The notes: a model not told the origin generated them from the sequence alone. Numbered from the stretch's first letter, positions 17,932 through 27,678 are shown. The stretch: DNA of 64,000 bases from Colwellia polaris (GCF_002104515.1 NZ_NBOE01000003.1:186001-250000); one strand, 5' to 3'. Numbers and translations are program-made.

Positions 17932-18609
17932 TTATTTATTCTTAAAATAATTTTGGCGTAATGTTTCCACTGATAAAGACTTTAATTGAAATAACTCTTT
18001 TCCATATTCGGCTGCATTTATTCGTGCCTCTGTAAGATTTCTTTTTTTTCCTGATTCTTTTATTTGGCACTTATCAGAGTTGAAATATTCCCACAAAATA
18101 TCAATTTGTTGATCATTAAGTTTTGTTTCATTGTTGATGTTTTTAGTAGAACCTTTTGAGATAGCAGGCTCGTTTATGCTATAAATGAATCTAGAAAATC
18201 TCCCTACCAAGTTCAATGCCGACGTGTAGGAGTTTTTAAAACTCCCCTCTTTGCTATACGCTCTGCATGCATCAATTTCAGATAAACAAAATGAAGCCTC
18301 TATAGTTCCTTTAGTGTCTAAATGCTTATTTCTAAGTGTTATTGGTAGATATTCCCCTTTTGGTACTGATGTTGGTAAATTGTTGTCTTTGAGCCATTCA
18401 AATAATGTACTTTCGATATCTAAAAGCATTTTTTCATGATCAGGAACATGCATAATACTCTTTAGCTTATCAGCTGAGTCATTAATATTAACGTCTGTTT
18501 CATACATAATATTCAACGATGTTCTTTTATAGCTAGAACCATATTTAATAAAAGTTTTCGTCGTATCACCAGACTTTGTTGTTTTTACTTTTCGCTTATT
18601 AACCATCAT
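17932..18609 (-). CDS. Unknown protein coupled to the integrase
   Basis: A 225-residue protein whose start overlaps the integrase stop (ATGA), so it is translationally coupled. The basic N-terminus (MMVNKRKVKTTKSGDTTKTF) and basic C-terminal stretch (KESGKKRNLTEARINAAEYGKELF) suggest nucleic-acid binding. No family is recognised. Position between integrase and alpA suggests a role in excision, immunity or helper sensing, but this is not shown by the sequence. Confidence 0.55.
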   Translation of the reverse strand: MMVNKRKVKTTKSGDTTKTFIKYGSSYKRTSLNIMYETDVNINDSADKLKSIMHVPDHEKMLLDIESTLFEWLKDNNLPTSVPKGEYLPITLRNKHLDTKGTIEASFCLSEIDACRAYSKEGSFKNSYTSALNLVGRFSRFIYSINEPAISKGSTKNINNETKLNDQQIDILWEYFNSDKCQIKESGKKRNLTEARINAAEYGKELFQLKSLSVETLRQNYFKNK

Positions 18610-19853
18610 TCACCAACCACTTTAAACTGCTTAACATTAAAGGCTGAAGAAACTTTTGAATTTTCGGCATTTTCTATATGCTCAGACCAAAAAGCCATCA
18701 AAACTCGCCTGCGCTCAAGGTACTGAGATCGATTATAAGCTGATCTGACTTTGTTTTCGTCTTGATGGCTTAATGCCGCCTCTATCACATCTCCATCAAA
18801 GCCAAGCGAATTAAGGGTTGTACTAGCTAAACTTCTTAAGCCATGCCCTACTAGACGGCCTTTGTAGCCCATACGACCTAATGCTTTATTTACTGTTTCT
18901 GGGTTACTTCCCTTAGTAAGTTGTCTATCTGATGGAAAAATATGTTCACAATGTCCGCTTATCGGCTTCATTCGCTCTAATATCTCTAGTACTTGAGGAG
19001 TTAATGGGATTGTATGTGGTTTACCCCTTTTCATTCGCTCATCGGGAATTAACCAAAGCTTGTTTTCAAAGTCTATTTCACTCCAAGTTGCCCCCGCAGC
19101 TTCATTTGGGCGACACATGCAATGTAACTGAAATTCGATTAAGCAACGAGTGGTTAGCTTAATACTGGCATAACTTATCGTTTTCATTAACTGAGGCAGT
19201 TCTTCAGGCTCAAGCGTTGGCATATGCTTAACCTTAGGTTTATCAAATGCGGCTCTAATACCTGACAATGGGTTTGCATGTATTAAGCCTGTATTCACAG
19301 CATATTTCATTACAGCATTAAGGTTGCCGGCAATTTTATCAACAGTTTCTAAACTTCCTTTTGCTGCTAGAGCTTTAAGCGTTTGAATAACTTCTGGCGC
19401 TGACAATTTCGCAATAGGTCTTTTACCAATTTTTGGAAAAACATGTTTTTCAAAGTTACGCCATAATGACTTTGCAGTAGTTTCTGCAATTGTTTTCTTC
19501 TTTTTATCAAACCAATCTGAGGCGACCACCTCTAATGTATTGTTAGCCGCTATTTTATTTTTACGTGCTAAATCGTCTTTGAATTCTTTTGGGTCGATAT
19601 CTTCAGAGATTTGCGTGCGAGCGATACGCTTTTTTTCTCTTGCTGCTGCTAGTGTAACTTCAGGAAAAGAACCAAAGCCGATTGAAGTTCTAGTTTTGGT
19701 GTGAGGTTTATAATAATCAAATAACCATGTTTTAGATCCGTTTGGGCGAATCCTTAGCTTCAAGCCTTCACCATCATTTAATTTATACTCTTTGTCTTTT
19801 GCTTTAGCATTCTTAACTGCTGTATTGGTCAGTTTTATAGTGTTCCTAGCCAT
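18606..19853 (-). CDS. int: Tyrosine site-specific integrase, P4 type
   Basis: A 415-residue integrase with an N-terminal arm-binding DUF4102 domain (1-90), a SAM-like core-binding domain (about 105-195) and a catalytic domain. Catalytic residues are visible: Arg248 in CRPNEA, Lys278, His337 and Arg340 in HGLR, His363 in LSHQ and Tyr373 in AYNRS. The start codon lies about 170 bp from the attR core, the usual arrangement for an integrase using the 3' end of a tRNA. It recombines the T-loop/acceptor segment of tRNA-Leu. Confidence 0.95.
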   Translation of the reverse strand: MARNTIKLTNTAVKNAKAKDKEYKLNDGEGLKLRIRPNGSKTWLFDYYKPHTKTRTSIGFGSFPEVTLAAAREKKRIARTQISEDIDPKEFKDDLARKNKIAANNTLEVVASDWFDKKKKTIAETTAKSLWRNFEKHVFPKIGKRPIAKLSAPEVIQTLKALAAKGSLETVDKIAGNLNAVMKYAVNTGLIHANPLSGIRAAFDKPKVKHMPTLEPEELPQLMKTISYASIKLTTRCLIEFQLHCMCRPNEAAGATWSEIDFENKLWLIPDERMKRGKPHTIPLTPQVLEILERMKPISGHCEHIFPSDRQLTKGSNPETVNKALGRMGYKGRLVGHGLRSLASTTLNSLGFDGDVIEAALSHQDENKVRSAYNRSQYLERRRVLMAFWSEHIENAENSKVSSAFNVKQFKVVGE

Positions 19854-19858
19854 TTTTT

Positions 19859-19907
19859 GGAGTACCGAAATTTGTGCTATTTGCTGGTACTCCTAAAAGT
19901 ACTCCTA
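19859..19907. promoter_or_regulatory. Candidate integrase arm-type sites, right end
   Basis: GGAGTACC (19859-19866, inverted), GTACTCCTA (19887-19895) and AGTACTCCTA (19898-19907) between the integrase start and the attR core. They match the words at 10395-10416 near the other end. Confidence 0.5.
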
Positions 19908-19948
19908 AAACATCTGGATTTCAATACCTCGCAATGGTGCTTAATGGG

Positions 19949-20040
19949 CATAAAAAAACCGAAAGCTCTTTATAATTAGAAGCTTTCGGTCTTTATCGGT
20001 TTTTATAAAACCTGTATTTGGTGCAGATAGAGAGACTCGA
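19949..20040 (-). other. attR: tRNA-Leu 3' end with element-borne terminator
   Basis: Holds the core GATAGAGAGACTCGA (20026-20040), the CCA end of the intact tRNA and a terminator (CCGAAAGC ... GCTTTCGG, then T7 on the - strand) at about 19952-19990. This side is supplied by the element and restores the tRNA gene and a replacement terminator. Confidence 0.85.
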
Positions 20041-20103
20041 ACTCTCACGCCCTAAGGCACCACCCCCTCAAGGTGGCGCGTCTACCAATTCCGCCATATC
20101 TGC
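20019..20103 (-). tRNA. leuU: tRNA-Leu (anticodon GAG)
   Basis: An 85-nt class II tRNA including an encoded CCA: acceptor GCAGATA paired with TATCTGC, D-arm GGCGGAATTGGTAGACGC, anticodon stem CCACC/GGTGG around loop TTGAGGG, a long variable arm and the T-loop TTCGAGTC. Anticodon GAG reads CUC and CUU. The location beside secG matches leuU of E. coli. It is the insertion target of the adjacent element. Confidence 0.95.
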
Positions 20104-20115
20104 AAATTTTTAAAA

Positions 20116-20493
20116 CTAGTTTGGAACGTCGCTTACTTTCTCTACAGCGGCATCACTTGCAGGTACATCGTCATTTGTTGCTTGAGGTACGATAGTATCA
20201 GCAGGAATACTTTGTTCAGCTGGTACAGCTAGGTTATCAAAGTCAGCACCGGCTTTAACGCGGTTTGCTGTTAAGTTACCTAACACTAAACTAATAACAA
20301 AGAATGCTATCGCTAAGTAAGTTGTCGATTTTGTTAAGAAGTTACCAGAACCGCTTGAACCAAAAATAGTGGCTGAAGAGCCTGCACCGAATGATGCGCC
20401 CATATCAGCACCTTTACCTTGTTGAATTAGTACTAAACCAATTAAACATAAAGCAACGATCAAATACACTACAATTAACACTTGATACAACAT
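20116..20493 (-). CDS. secG: Preprotein translocase subunit SecG
   Basis: A 125-residue protein with two membrane helices (about 3-22 and 52-72) joined by the conserved LIQQGKGADMGASFGAGSSATIFGSSGSGNFL loop. It assists SecYE in protein export across the inner membrane. The stop lies just upstream of tRNA-Leu(GAG), as in E. coli, and its start follows the tpiA stop by one base. The tail after residue 85 is acidic and of low complexity, as in relatives. Confidence 0.95.
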   Translation of the reverse strand: MLYQVLIVVYLIVALCLIGLVLIQQGKGADMGASFGAGSSATIFGSSGSGNFLTKSTTYLAIAFFVISLVLGNLTANRVKAGADFDNLAVPAEQSIPADTIVPQATNDDVPASDAAVEKVSDVPN

Positions 20494-20494
20494 T

Positions 20495-21265
20495 TTATTT
20501 TCCCTTTGCTGCCGAACAAATTATTTTAAATTCTTCGGCTTTTAAACTAGCACCGCCGATTAATCCACCATCGATATCAGCTTGTGCAAATAATTCTTCA
20601 CAGTTTTTCGCATTTACACTACCACCATACAACAATGGCAATTTATCTGCGACGTTTTCATCAAATTTAGCGATAAATTCACGTATAAATTGATGGGTTT
20701 CTTGTGCCATTTCTGGCGATGCTGTTTTTCCTGTACCTATTGCCCAAACTGGCTCGTACGCAATAACAACATTTTTAAAATTTTCAATACCAACTTCGTC
20801 AATAACTGGCTGTAACTGCTCAGCCAATACAACTTCAGTTTTTTCTGCTGCACGTTCTTCTTCACTTTCACCTATACAAAGAATAGGTTTAAGGCCAGAT
20901 GCTAACGCTGCTTTAACTTTTTTAGCAACTAGAGCGCTTGATTCATTATAAATACTTCGACGCTCAGAATGCCCTACTATGATGTAACTCACACCAACTT
21001 CTTGTAGCATTGACGCTGAAACTTCACCGGTAAATGCACCGCTATTATGCTCACTAAAGTTTTGAGCACCTAAACTAAATGCTGCAGATAAATTCGTACT
21101 AGCACTAGCTGCATTAAAAGCCGCTAAGTAAGGAGAGCTAGGACAAACAACTACTTCAACATTTTCATTTAACGTGACGTTATTTAATTCTGAAACCATT
21201 GAGTTGACTAAAGCTAAACTGCCATTCATTTTCCAGTTTGCTGCAACTATCGAAAGTCTTTTCAT
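20495..21265 (-). CDS. tpiA: Triose-phosphate isomerase
   Basis: A 256-residue TIM barrel interconverting dihydroxyacetone phosphate and glyceraldehyde 3-phosphate. Visible signatures: NWKMN with the substrate Lys near residue 12, GHSERR with the electrophile His, and AYEPVWAIGTG with the catalytic Glu; the phosphate loop YGGSVN and GGASL follow. It lies between glmM and secG, an arrangement common in marine gammaproteobacteria but not in E. coli. It starts with ATG. Confidence 0.97.
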   Translation of the reverse strand: MKRLSIVAANWKMNGSLALVNSMVSELNNVTLNENVEVVVCPSSPYLAAFNAASASTNLSAAFSLGAQNFSEHNSGAFTGEVSASMLQEVGVSYIIVGHSERRSIYNESSALVAKKVKAALASGLKPILCIGESEEERAAEKTEVVLAEQLQPVIDEVGIENFKNVVIAYEPVWAIGTGKTASPEMAQETHQFIREFIAKFDENVADKLPLLYGGSVNAKNCEELFAQADIDGGLIGGASLKAEEFKIICSAAKGK

Positions 21266-21390
21266 TTATCATTCCTAAATCAAAGCGGCGAGATATTAAC
21301 TAACCTATCGACAAGATACAAGTATTTCAATCAATATCCTGTTTAATTGCTCATAATTCATTCGACTTTAAAATCGAGCGAAGTTTTTTT

Positions 21391-22728
21391 CTAAAAAGAT
21401 TGTTTTACAGCATCGGCAATTTCATTTGCTAACGCAGTAACTTCGTCATGTTCAGGGCCTTCTACCATTACGCGAATTAACGGTTCGGTGCCTGATTTTC
21501 TTAAAAGTACTCGGCCACGGCCGGTGAGTTTGTCATTAACGCGATCAACCGAAGCTAAAACGTCAGCATTGGTTAACGGGTCGTTATCGCCAGAGAATCT
21601 AACATTCACTAACACTTGCGGTAATTTAGTCATGCCTTGTCGTAATTCAAATAGCGTTTTACCTGAATTACAAATTGCAGTTAGTACATTTAATGCCGCA
21701 ATTATTCCGTCACCAGTTGAGGTATGGTTTAAGTTGATAACGTGGCCTGAGTTTTCTGCGCCCAATTTCCAACCTTTTTGTTTTAACATTTCCATAACGT
21801 AGCGATCACCAACATTACTTCGTGCAAAAGGTACATCCATATCGGCAAGGGCAAGTTCTAAGCCCATGTTACTCATTAATGTCCCTACAACACCACCATC
21901 AATACTGCCATTTTGTAAATCATTGCAAGCAATAACATACACACTTTCATCGCCATCTATAACATAACCTGTGTGATCAACCATCATTAGGCGATCACCA
22001 TCACCGTCAAGGGCAATGCCTAAGTCAGCTTGATGTTCTACAACCGCGGCACTTATTGCAGCCATAGAAGTAGCGCCGCACTCATGGTTGATGTTAGTGC
22101 CATTAGGTGATGTACCTATTTCTATAACGTCTGCGCCTAGCTCTCGAAATACATTCGGAGCAATGTGGTAAGTGGCACCGTGAGCACAATCAACGACGAT
22201 TTTCATGCCTTTTAATGAGTACTGGCTTGGAAAGTTACTTTTACAAAACTCAATGTAACGTCCAGCGGCATCTGCAATGCGCGAGGCTTTGCCTAAATGT
22301 GCTGACTCGACACAACCCATGTCTTTATCTAATTCTGCTTCAATGGCTAATTCAACATCGTCAGGTAATTTTTGTCCGTCTTGGGAGAAAAATTTAATAC
22401 CATTATCATAAAATGGATTGTGCGATGCACTGATCACAATGCCAGCTTCAGCTCTGAAGGTTTTAGTTAAATAAGCGATACCTGGTGTTGGCATAGGGCC
22501 TAATAAGCCAATATCTATACCTGCCGCTGAAAAACCAGCTTCTAAGGCTGACTCCAACATGTAACCGGAGATTCGAGTGTCTTTACCGATTAATACTTTT
22601 TTAGTACCTTGCGCCGCTAATACGCGCCCTGCTGCATAACCTAACTTCATAACAAATTCAGGTGTAATTGGGTATTGGCCTACTAAACCTCGTATTCCAT
22701 CAGTACCAAAATATCTTCTTTGTGACAT
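21391..22728 (-). CDS. glmM: Phosphoglucosamine mutase
   Basis: A 445-residue enzyme converting glucosamine-6-P to glucosamine-1-P for peptidoglycan and LPS precursor synthesis. The phosphoserine loop ISASHNP has Ser102, the metal loop is DGDGDR near residue 240 and the substrate loop ENSGH near 325; the phosphate-binding [15 protein letters not shown] is near the end. The length is standard. It is part of the conserved ftsH-folP-glmM block. Confidence 0.97.
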   Translation of the reverse strand: MSQRRYFGTDGIRGLVGQYPITPEFVMKLGYAAGRVLAAQGTKKVLIGKDTRISGYMLESALEAGFSAAGIDIGLLGPMPTPGIAYLTKTFRAEAGIVISASHNPFYDNGIKFFSQDGQKLPDDVELAIEAELDKDMGCVESAHLGKASRIADAAGRYIEFCKSNFPSQYSLKGMKIVVDCAHGATYHIAPNVFRELGADVIEIGTSPNGTNINHECGATSMAAISAAVVEHQADLGIALDGDGDRLMMVDHTGYVIDGDESVYVIACNDLQNGSIDGGVVGTLMSNMGLELALADMDVPFARSNVGDRYVMEMLKQKGWKLGAENSGHVINLNHTSTGDGIIAALNVLTAICNSGKTLFELRQGMTKLPQVLVNVRFSGDNDPLTNADVLASVDRVNDKLTGRGRVLLRKSGTEPLIRVMVEGPEHDEVTALANEIADAVKQSF

Positions 22729-22792
22729 TTCTATCTTCCTTTATCTCAATATTCTTATTTTATTAATTTTTAAATTACTGTGATTGACTCTG

Positions 22793-23629
22793 TTAACGAT
22801 TATCAGTCACTGCTTTTAATATGTTTAGTGCATCTGCGGTTTCTTGCACATCATGTACACGAATTATATGCGCACCTTGTTGAGCAGCTATTAATGCAGT
22901 ACTTATACTACCTGCAAGTCGCTGGTCAACTTCTCGATTCAATAAATTTCCGATCATCGATTTTCTAGACATCCCAGCGAGTATAGGTAAGCCGAGCGAA
23001 GAGAATTTCGATACATTCGCCAATAAATGAAAGTTTTGCTCGAGTGTTTTACCAAAACCAAAACCGGGGTCTAGAATTATACGATCACGTGAAATTCCTG
23101 CATTAACACATGCATTAATACGTTGCTGAAAAAAAGCTATAATATCGTTAATCAAATCTTCATAACTTGGGTTATTTTGCATAGTTCGGGGTAAGCCTTG
23201 CATATGCATTAAGCAAACAGGAGTGTTACTTGCCGCTAATGCAGCTAAACACCCCTCGTTTTGTAAAGCACGTACATCGTTGATGATATCAGCGCCTGCC
23301 GCTATAGCAGCACTCATAACCTTAGCTTTACTTGTATCAACAGATACTAAAATATTAAAACGCTTTTTAATGGCTTTTAGTACAGGTATAACACGAGCGA
23401 GCTCATCGGCTTCACTTACCTCTTCGGCGCCTGGGCGTGTAGACTCACCGCCAATATCAATAATAGTAGCACCATCAGTAATCATACGTTGAACTTGCGC
23501 TAATGCTGGTTCAAAATCGGCAAACTTACCACCATCAGAGAATGAATCAGGTGTAACATTTAAAATGCCCATTATTTGTGGTGTTGATAAATCTATGACT
23601 GAATTCGGGCAAACAAGTTGGTTTAGCAC
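22793..23629 (-). CDS. folP: Dihydropteroate synthase
   Basis: A 278-residue TIM-barrel enzyme that joins 4-aminobenzoate to the pterin diphosphate in folate synthesis, the sulphonamide target. The signatures MGILNVTPDSFSDGGKF, DIGGESTRPGAEEV, DPGFGFGKTLEQN and GMSRKSMIGNLL are present. The start appears to be GTG at 23629, with an AGAG-type site ahead. It follows ftsH and precedes glmM as in E. coli; a terminator-like hairpin separates it from ftsH. Confidence 0.96.
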   Translation of the reverse strand: MLNQLVCPNSVIDLSTPQIMGILNVTPDSFSDGGKFADFEPALAQVQRMITDGATIIDIGGESTRPGAEEVSEADELARVIPVLKAIKKRFNILVSVDTSKAKVMSAAIAAGADIINDVRALQNEGCLAALAASNTPVCLMHMQGLPRTMQNNPSYEDLINDIIAFFQQRINACVNAGISRDRIILDPGFGFGKTLEQNFHLLANVSKFSSLGLPILAGMSRKSMIGNLLNREVDQRLAGSISTALIAAQQGAHIIRVHDVQETADALNILKAVTDNR

Positions 23630-23705
23630 TGTAATCTCTTTATAACAAATTCTTTATTATTTTAACTTCTCAAACAGCTTTGGTGTTTTAAAAAGTTAAA
23701 ATAAT

Positions 23706-23753
23706 AAAGCCTCAATATAAATTAAACGGTTAGATTTAATCCTTTGAGGCTTT
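23706..23753 (-). terminator. Hairpin between ftsH and folP
   Basis: AAAGCCTCAA (23706-23715) pairs with TTGAGGCTTT (23744-23753); on the - strand it is followed by ATTATTTT. Probably a terminator or attenuator after ftsH. Confidence 0.6.
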
Positions 23754-23770
23754 AATAATTTCTCTAGCGA

Positions 23771-25723
23771 TTAAGAAGCTGGAATATCTGAATTATCAGT
23801 TGAGCTTTTCGGCTCTTTAGTTTCCTTTACTTCTTCATCTTTTTTAGCTGAAGGCTTACTTGAATCAGTATTATTGTCTGATTTGTCATCAGAGCTTCTT
23901 GCATCAAAATCAGCTGGTGGGCGGACTTTAGTACGATTCATTAAGTCATCAACTTGCAAAGCATCAATAGTTTCATATTCCATTAACGCATCTTTCATTG
24001 CATGAAGAATATCTTCATTGTCTTTTAATATTTTTTCTGCTCGATCGTAATTACGATTAACAAAATCTTTAATTTCTTCATCAATTGCACGTGCCGTTTC
24101 ATCAGACATATTTAATGACTTAGACGATGTTCTTCCTAAGAATACTTCACCTTCTTCTTCAGCAAATAGCATAGGACCCATTTTTTGTGAGAAGCCCCAC
24201 TGTGTCACCATTTTGCGTGCAAGTTGTGTTGCGCGCTCAATATCGTTTGAAGCACCTGTTGAAACTTTTTCAAAACCGTAAATCATTTCTTCTGCAATAC
24301 GACCACCGTATAAAGATGAAATGTTACTTTCTAGATGCTGCTTACTGTGGCTGAAACGATCTTGCTCAGGTAAGTACATAGTTACACCCAATGCCCGACC
24401 ACGTGGCATAATGCTCACTTTATAAACTGGGTCATGATCTGGCACTAAACGACCTACAATCGCGTGTCCTGCTTCATGATAAGCAGTCATTTCTTTTTCT
24501 GACTCAGTCATCACCATAGAGCGTCGTTCTGAGCCCATCATGATTTTGTCTTTCGCTTTTTCAAATTCAGCCATACCTACAACACGACGTGCTGAACGCG
24601 CAGCAAATAAAGCCGCCTCGTTTACTAGGTTAGCTAAGTCAGCACCAGAAAAACCTGGGGTACCACGAGCAATAACAGAGGCTTTAACATCATCACCTAA
24701 AGGTACTTTACGCATGTGAACTTTCAAAATTTGCTCACGACCACGAATATCAGGTAAACCAACGGTAACTTGACGGTCAAAACGACCAGGACGAAGTAAC
24801 GCCGGATCTAATACATCAGGGCGGTTAGTGGCAGCAATAACGATTACGCCTTCATTACCTTCAAAACCATCCATTTCAACCAGCATTTGGTTCAGTGTTT
24901 GTTCACGTTCATCATGACCACCACCCATACCTGCGCCACGTTGGCGACCTACAGCATCAATTTCATCGATAAAGATGATACAAGGAGCTGATTTTTTAGC
25001 TTGCTCGAACATGTCGCGCACACGAGATGCACCAACACCAACAAACATTTCAACAAAATCAGAGCCTGAAATAGTAAAGAAAGGTACCTTAGCTTCACCA
25101 GCAATTGCTTTTGCTAATAACGTTTTACCTGTACCTGGTTGACCCACCATCAAAACACCTGATGGAATACGACCACCTAGTTTTTGAAAACGTGTTGGAT
25201 CTTTCAAGTAATCAACTAATTCTGTTACTTCTTCTTTCGCTTCGTCACAACCAGCAACATCAGCAAAAGTTGTTTTAATTTGATCTTCGCCCAATAAACG
25301 CGCTTTAGACTTACCAAAACTCATTGCGCCTTTACCGCCCCCACCTTGCATTTGACGCATGAAGAAAATCCATACACCAATTAACAATATCATTGGGAAC
25401 CAAGAGACAAAAATTGTCATTAAGAAACTTTGTTCTTCTGGTAATTCGCCCGATGCGTTAACACCTTGCTTAACTAGATCGTTGATTAAATCACGATCGT
25501 AGCCACCAGGAATAACGGTAACAAAGTTTTCACCGCTACGTTTAATACCATTGATAACGCCATTTCTATCAACGTCTACTTCTCTAATCTGCCCTTGACG
25601 TACGTCTTGAACAAATTGTGTGTAATCCACTTGTTGCTCTTTGCCGCTTCCAGGAGTAAAACTTTGGAAAACAGACATTAATACAACTGCAATAACTAAC
25701 CATAAAATAAGATTTTTTGCCAT
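23771..25723 (-). CDS. ftsH: ATP-dependent zinc metalloprotease FtsH
   Basis: A 650-residue membrane AAA+ protease that degrades unstable membrane and cytosolic proteins. It has two N-terminal membrane helices (about 5-22 and 99-122), Walker A GQPGTGKT (about 194-201), Walker B IIFIDE, the second region of homology [20 protein letters not shown] and the zinc site HEAGH (about 416-420). The C-terminal ~45 residues are a low-complexity Ser/Asp/Lys tail. The start was set at ATG 25723 because [22 protein letters not shown] matches the E. coli N-terminus; a TTG nine bases upstream sits closer to an AGAGGT site and is the alternative. Confidence 0.97.
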   Translation of the reverse strand: MAKNLILWLVIAVVLMSVFQSFTPGSGKEQQVDYTQFVQDVRQGQIREVDVDRNGVINGIKRSGENFVTVIPGGYDRDLINDLVKQGVNASGELPEEQSFLMTIFVSWFPMILLIGVWIFFMRQMQGGGGKGAMSFGKSKARLLGEDQIKTTFADVAGCDEAKEEVTELVDYLKDPTRFQKLGGRIPSGVLMVGQPGTGKTLLAKAIAGEAKVPFFTISGSDFVEMFVGVGASRVRDMFEQAKKSAPCIIFIDEIDAVGRQRGAGMGGGHDEREQTLNQMLVEMDGFEGNEGVIVIAATNRPDVLDPALLRPGRFDRQVTVGLPDIRGREQILKVHMRKVPLGDDVKASVIARGTPGFSGADLANLVNEAALFAARSARRVVGMAEFEKAKDKIMMGSERRSMVMTESEKEMTAYHEAGHAIVGRLVPDHDPVYKVSIMPRGRALGVTMYLPEQDRFSHSKQHLESNISSLYGGRIAEEMIYGFEKVSTGASNDIERATQLARKMVTQWGFSQKMGPMLFAEEEGEVFLGRTSSKSLNMSDETARAIDEEIKDFVNRNYDRAEKILKDNEDILHAMKDALMEYETIDALQVDDLMNRTKVRPPADFDARSSDDKSDNNTDSSKPSAKKDEEVKETKEPKSSTDNSDIPAS

Positions 25724-25790
25724 ATCGCTCAACTTAATGACCTCTTGATAATGTTAAAAATGGTGCGAAGAAATAATTCCACCCAATTTA

Positions 25791-26420
25791 CTACAATTTA
25801 AAGCCCGTAGCTACAAGATAAACTTCACGTGAGCGTGCACGTGACGATTCTGGCTTGCGAGTTCTAACGGTTTTAAATGCGGCTCGAGCATCTTTCATAA
25901 ATTGCTCAAAGCCCTCTCCTTGGAACACTTTCACTACAAAGGCGCCATCTTTCTTTAATACCTGATTGCACATATCTAGCGCTAATTCGACTAAATACAT
26001 ACTGCGCGCCGCGTCTGCAGCGTCATTACCGGTAAAATTTGCTGCCATGTCAGACATAACAACGTCGATACTTTTACCATTAATTCGAGTTAATAAAGCA
26101 TCGAGTACTGCTTCTTCACGAAAGTCACCTTGCAAGAAATCTACACCTGCAATAGGGTCCATCGCTAAAATGTCACATGCAACAACTTGCCCGCTATCAC
26201 CGACTACTTTCGTAGCGTATTCTGACCAACCGCCAGGAGCCGCACCTAAATCAACCACCTTCATACCAGGTTTAATTAATTTATCTTTATTATTTATCTC
26301 TTCAATTTTAAAAACAGCACGTGAGCGTAAGCCCAAACGTTGTGCTTTTTTTACATATTCATCATCAAAATGCTCTTTTAACCACCGAGCACTACTGACA
26401 CTGACCTTATTCTTACTCAT
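25791..26420 (-). CDS. rlmE: 23S rRNA 2'-O-ribose U2552 methyltransferase
   Basis: A 209-residue SAM methyltransferase, the same length as E. coli RlmE (RrmJ/FtsJ). It shows the SAM motif [15 protein letters not shown], the [13 protein letters not shown] segment with catalytic Asp, [10 protein letters not shown] with catalytic Lys and [17 protein letters not shown] near the end. It modifies the ribosomal A-loop and lies directly upstream of ftsH, the conserved heat-shock pair. Confidence 0.97.
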   Translation of the reverse strand: MSKNKVSVSSARWLKEHFDDEYVKKAQRLGLRSRAVFKIEEINNKDKLIKPGMKVVDLGAAPGGWSEYATKVVGDSGQVVACDILAMDPIAGVDFLQGDFREEAVLDALLTRINGKSIDVVMSDMAANFTGNDAADAARSMYLVELALDMCNQVLKKDGAFVVKVFQGEGFEQFMKDARAAFKTVRTRKPESSRARSREVYLVATGFKL

Positions 26421-26630
26421 TCAATCCACTTATATTTTTTTGCTTTTAACAGTTGCTTATTTAAAAACGCGTTTACTTTATGCATTACTTAAAAGTATCA
26501 GCTGTATTTTAACCATAAATCACTATAAATGTACGGTTAAAAGCTGACTGTTTGTAAACAATATTAGTATTACAAACTAGATGGAGGTAAAATAGTCATA
26601 ATTCAAGCTAACTTGTAACGAAAATTGTTC

Positions 26631-26927
26631 ATGAACCTAAATAAAAAACAAATTCAGTATTTAAAAGGCTTAGCACATAGCCTTAAACCCGTAGTAATGC
26701 TAGGTAATAATGGCCTTACTGAAGCAGTAGTTGCCGAAATCGACTATTCGTTAAATCATCACGAATTAATCAAGATTAAAATCCCTACTGATGATCGTGA
26801 AACCAAAGCGCTTATTGTTGAAGCTATTTGTCGTGAAACAAATGCAACAAAAGTGCAAGTAATTGGTAAAACATTAATTATTTTTAGACCTACGGATGAA
26901 AAGAAAATTCGTATTCCTAAAATTTAA
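26631..26927 (+). CDS. yhbY: Ribosome assembly RNA-binding protein YhbY (CRM domain)
   Basis: A 98-residue CRM-domain protein (MLGNNGLTEAVVAEIDYSLNHHELIKIKI, then ETNATKVQVIGKTLIIFRP) associated with large-subunit assembly. The start was placed at ATG 26631 (MNLNKKQIQYLKGLAH...), which aligns with E. coli YhbY; a TTG six bases upstream is the alternative. It is divergent from rlmE, as in E. coli. No strong ribosome binding site is visible. Confidence 0.93.
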   Translation: MNLNKKQIQYLKGLAHSLKPVVMLGNNGLTEAVVAEIDYSLNHHELIKIKIPTDDRETKALIVEAICRETNATKVQVIGKTLIIFRPTDEKKIRIPKI

Positions 26928-27243
26928 TTCGTTTTAAGTTAAATCTGTTAGTGCTATCAACTTAAGTGCAGCTGCACTTTAAATATTAGCTAGCTTAACA
27001 TTTTGGTATTTCAAAAAAGGGCATTAGCCCTTTTTTTTTGTACCTCAACTTTACAATCTGCCTTATCACGAACAACATAACTTTTAAAATCTTATCACTA
27101 TTTCAGCAGGTAAGAAGTTTGCTCTACAAGGTAAAACAATAATCATCAACACTACATTAGAAAAAACTAATATACAAAAGATGTAGCTTGCCTTACAATC
27201 ATTTTTTCTTCAATACTTCTTACATAACTTCGAGGATTTAAAA
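26928..27243. other. Intergenic region between yhbY and the rhodanese gene
   Basis: Holds a perfect 16-bp palindrome AAGTGCAGCTGCACTT at 26964-26979 and the yhbY terminator (27013-27039). The rest is AT-rich leader with GAGGA ahead of the rhodanese start. Confidence 0.5.
27013..27039 (+). terminator. Rho-independent terminator after yhbY
   Basis: Stem AAAAGGGC / GCCCTTTT with ATTA loop followed by T9. Confidence 0.88.
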
Positions 27244-27588
27244 ATGTTATTAACAGTACCAGAGCTAGTTACACAGGCTAAAACTTCGGTTGCCTGTGTT
27301 AGTGCAACACATGCTTATAGTCGCAAAAATGCAATAATTATTGATGTTCGAGAAGCTGGAGAAACTGCTACTTCGCCGGTAGCAAACTCAATCGCTATTC
27401 CTCGCGGAGTGTTGGAGATGCATATTGCTACACATTGCAAAGATTCAGAGGCTGAAATTTTTGTCCATTGCGCTTCAGGAGGGCGAGCTACATTAGCAGC
27501 AGAACAACTTCAACGCATGGGCTATAAAAATGTAAAAGCTATTAGCAATTCTCATGATGAAGTTTGTCAGGCACAAAAAAACCAGTAA
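27244..27588 (+). CDS. Single-domain rhodanese-like protein
   Basis: A 114-residue rhodanese domain. IIIDVREAGE is the typical strand and acid pair, and VHCASGGRA carries the active Cys near residue 77 in a six-residue loop, the size found in sulphurtransferases rather than phosphatases. It probably moves sulphane sulphur in the cytoplasm (no signal peptide); a physiological acceptor cannot be named. Two further Cys (near residues 18 and 107) are present. It is a single gene facing greA, with a shared bidirectional terminator. Confidence 0.85.
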   Translation: MLLTVPELVTQAKTSVACVSATHAYSRKNAIIIDVREAGETATSPVANSIAIPRGVLEMHIATHCKDSEAEIFVHCASGGRATLAAEQLQRMGYKNVKAISNSHDEVCQAQKNQ

Positions 27589-27617
27589 ACGTTTAATTAA
27601 TAGCGTTTACTGGTTTT
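27577..27617. terminator. Bidirectional terminator between the rhodanese gene and greA
   Basis: AAAACCAGTAAACG and CGTTTACTGGTTTT form a 14-bp perfect stem with A/T runs on both sides; it overlaps the end of the rhodanese gene. Confidence 0.85.
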
Positions 27618-27678
27618 AAGTATGCATTAACACAGTGAACATTAAGTCCACCTTGTTGGGCTTAATGTAAAGTTAAGA

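Larger units (their letters stand above)
10328..20040. mobile_element. Integrated capsid-encoding phage satellite-like element in tRNA-Leu(GAG)
   Basis: About 9.7 kb between direct repeats of the tRNA-Leu 3' end. The left half (+ strand) carries a lipoprotein, HK97 major capsid protein, prohead protease, portal and P27-type small terminase. The right half (- strand) carries integrase, an unknown protein, AlpA, another unknown protein and a DUF3987-type ATPase. The two halves converge on a cluster of GGGATAAA repeats. There is no large terminase, connector, tail, holin or lysin gene. The combination of P4-type integrase, AlpA and primase/helicase module with capsid genes resembles capsid-forming phage-inducible islands. 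Helper dependence is inferred from what is missing. Confidence 0.85.
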
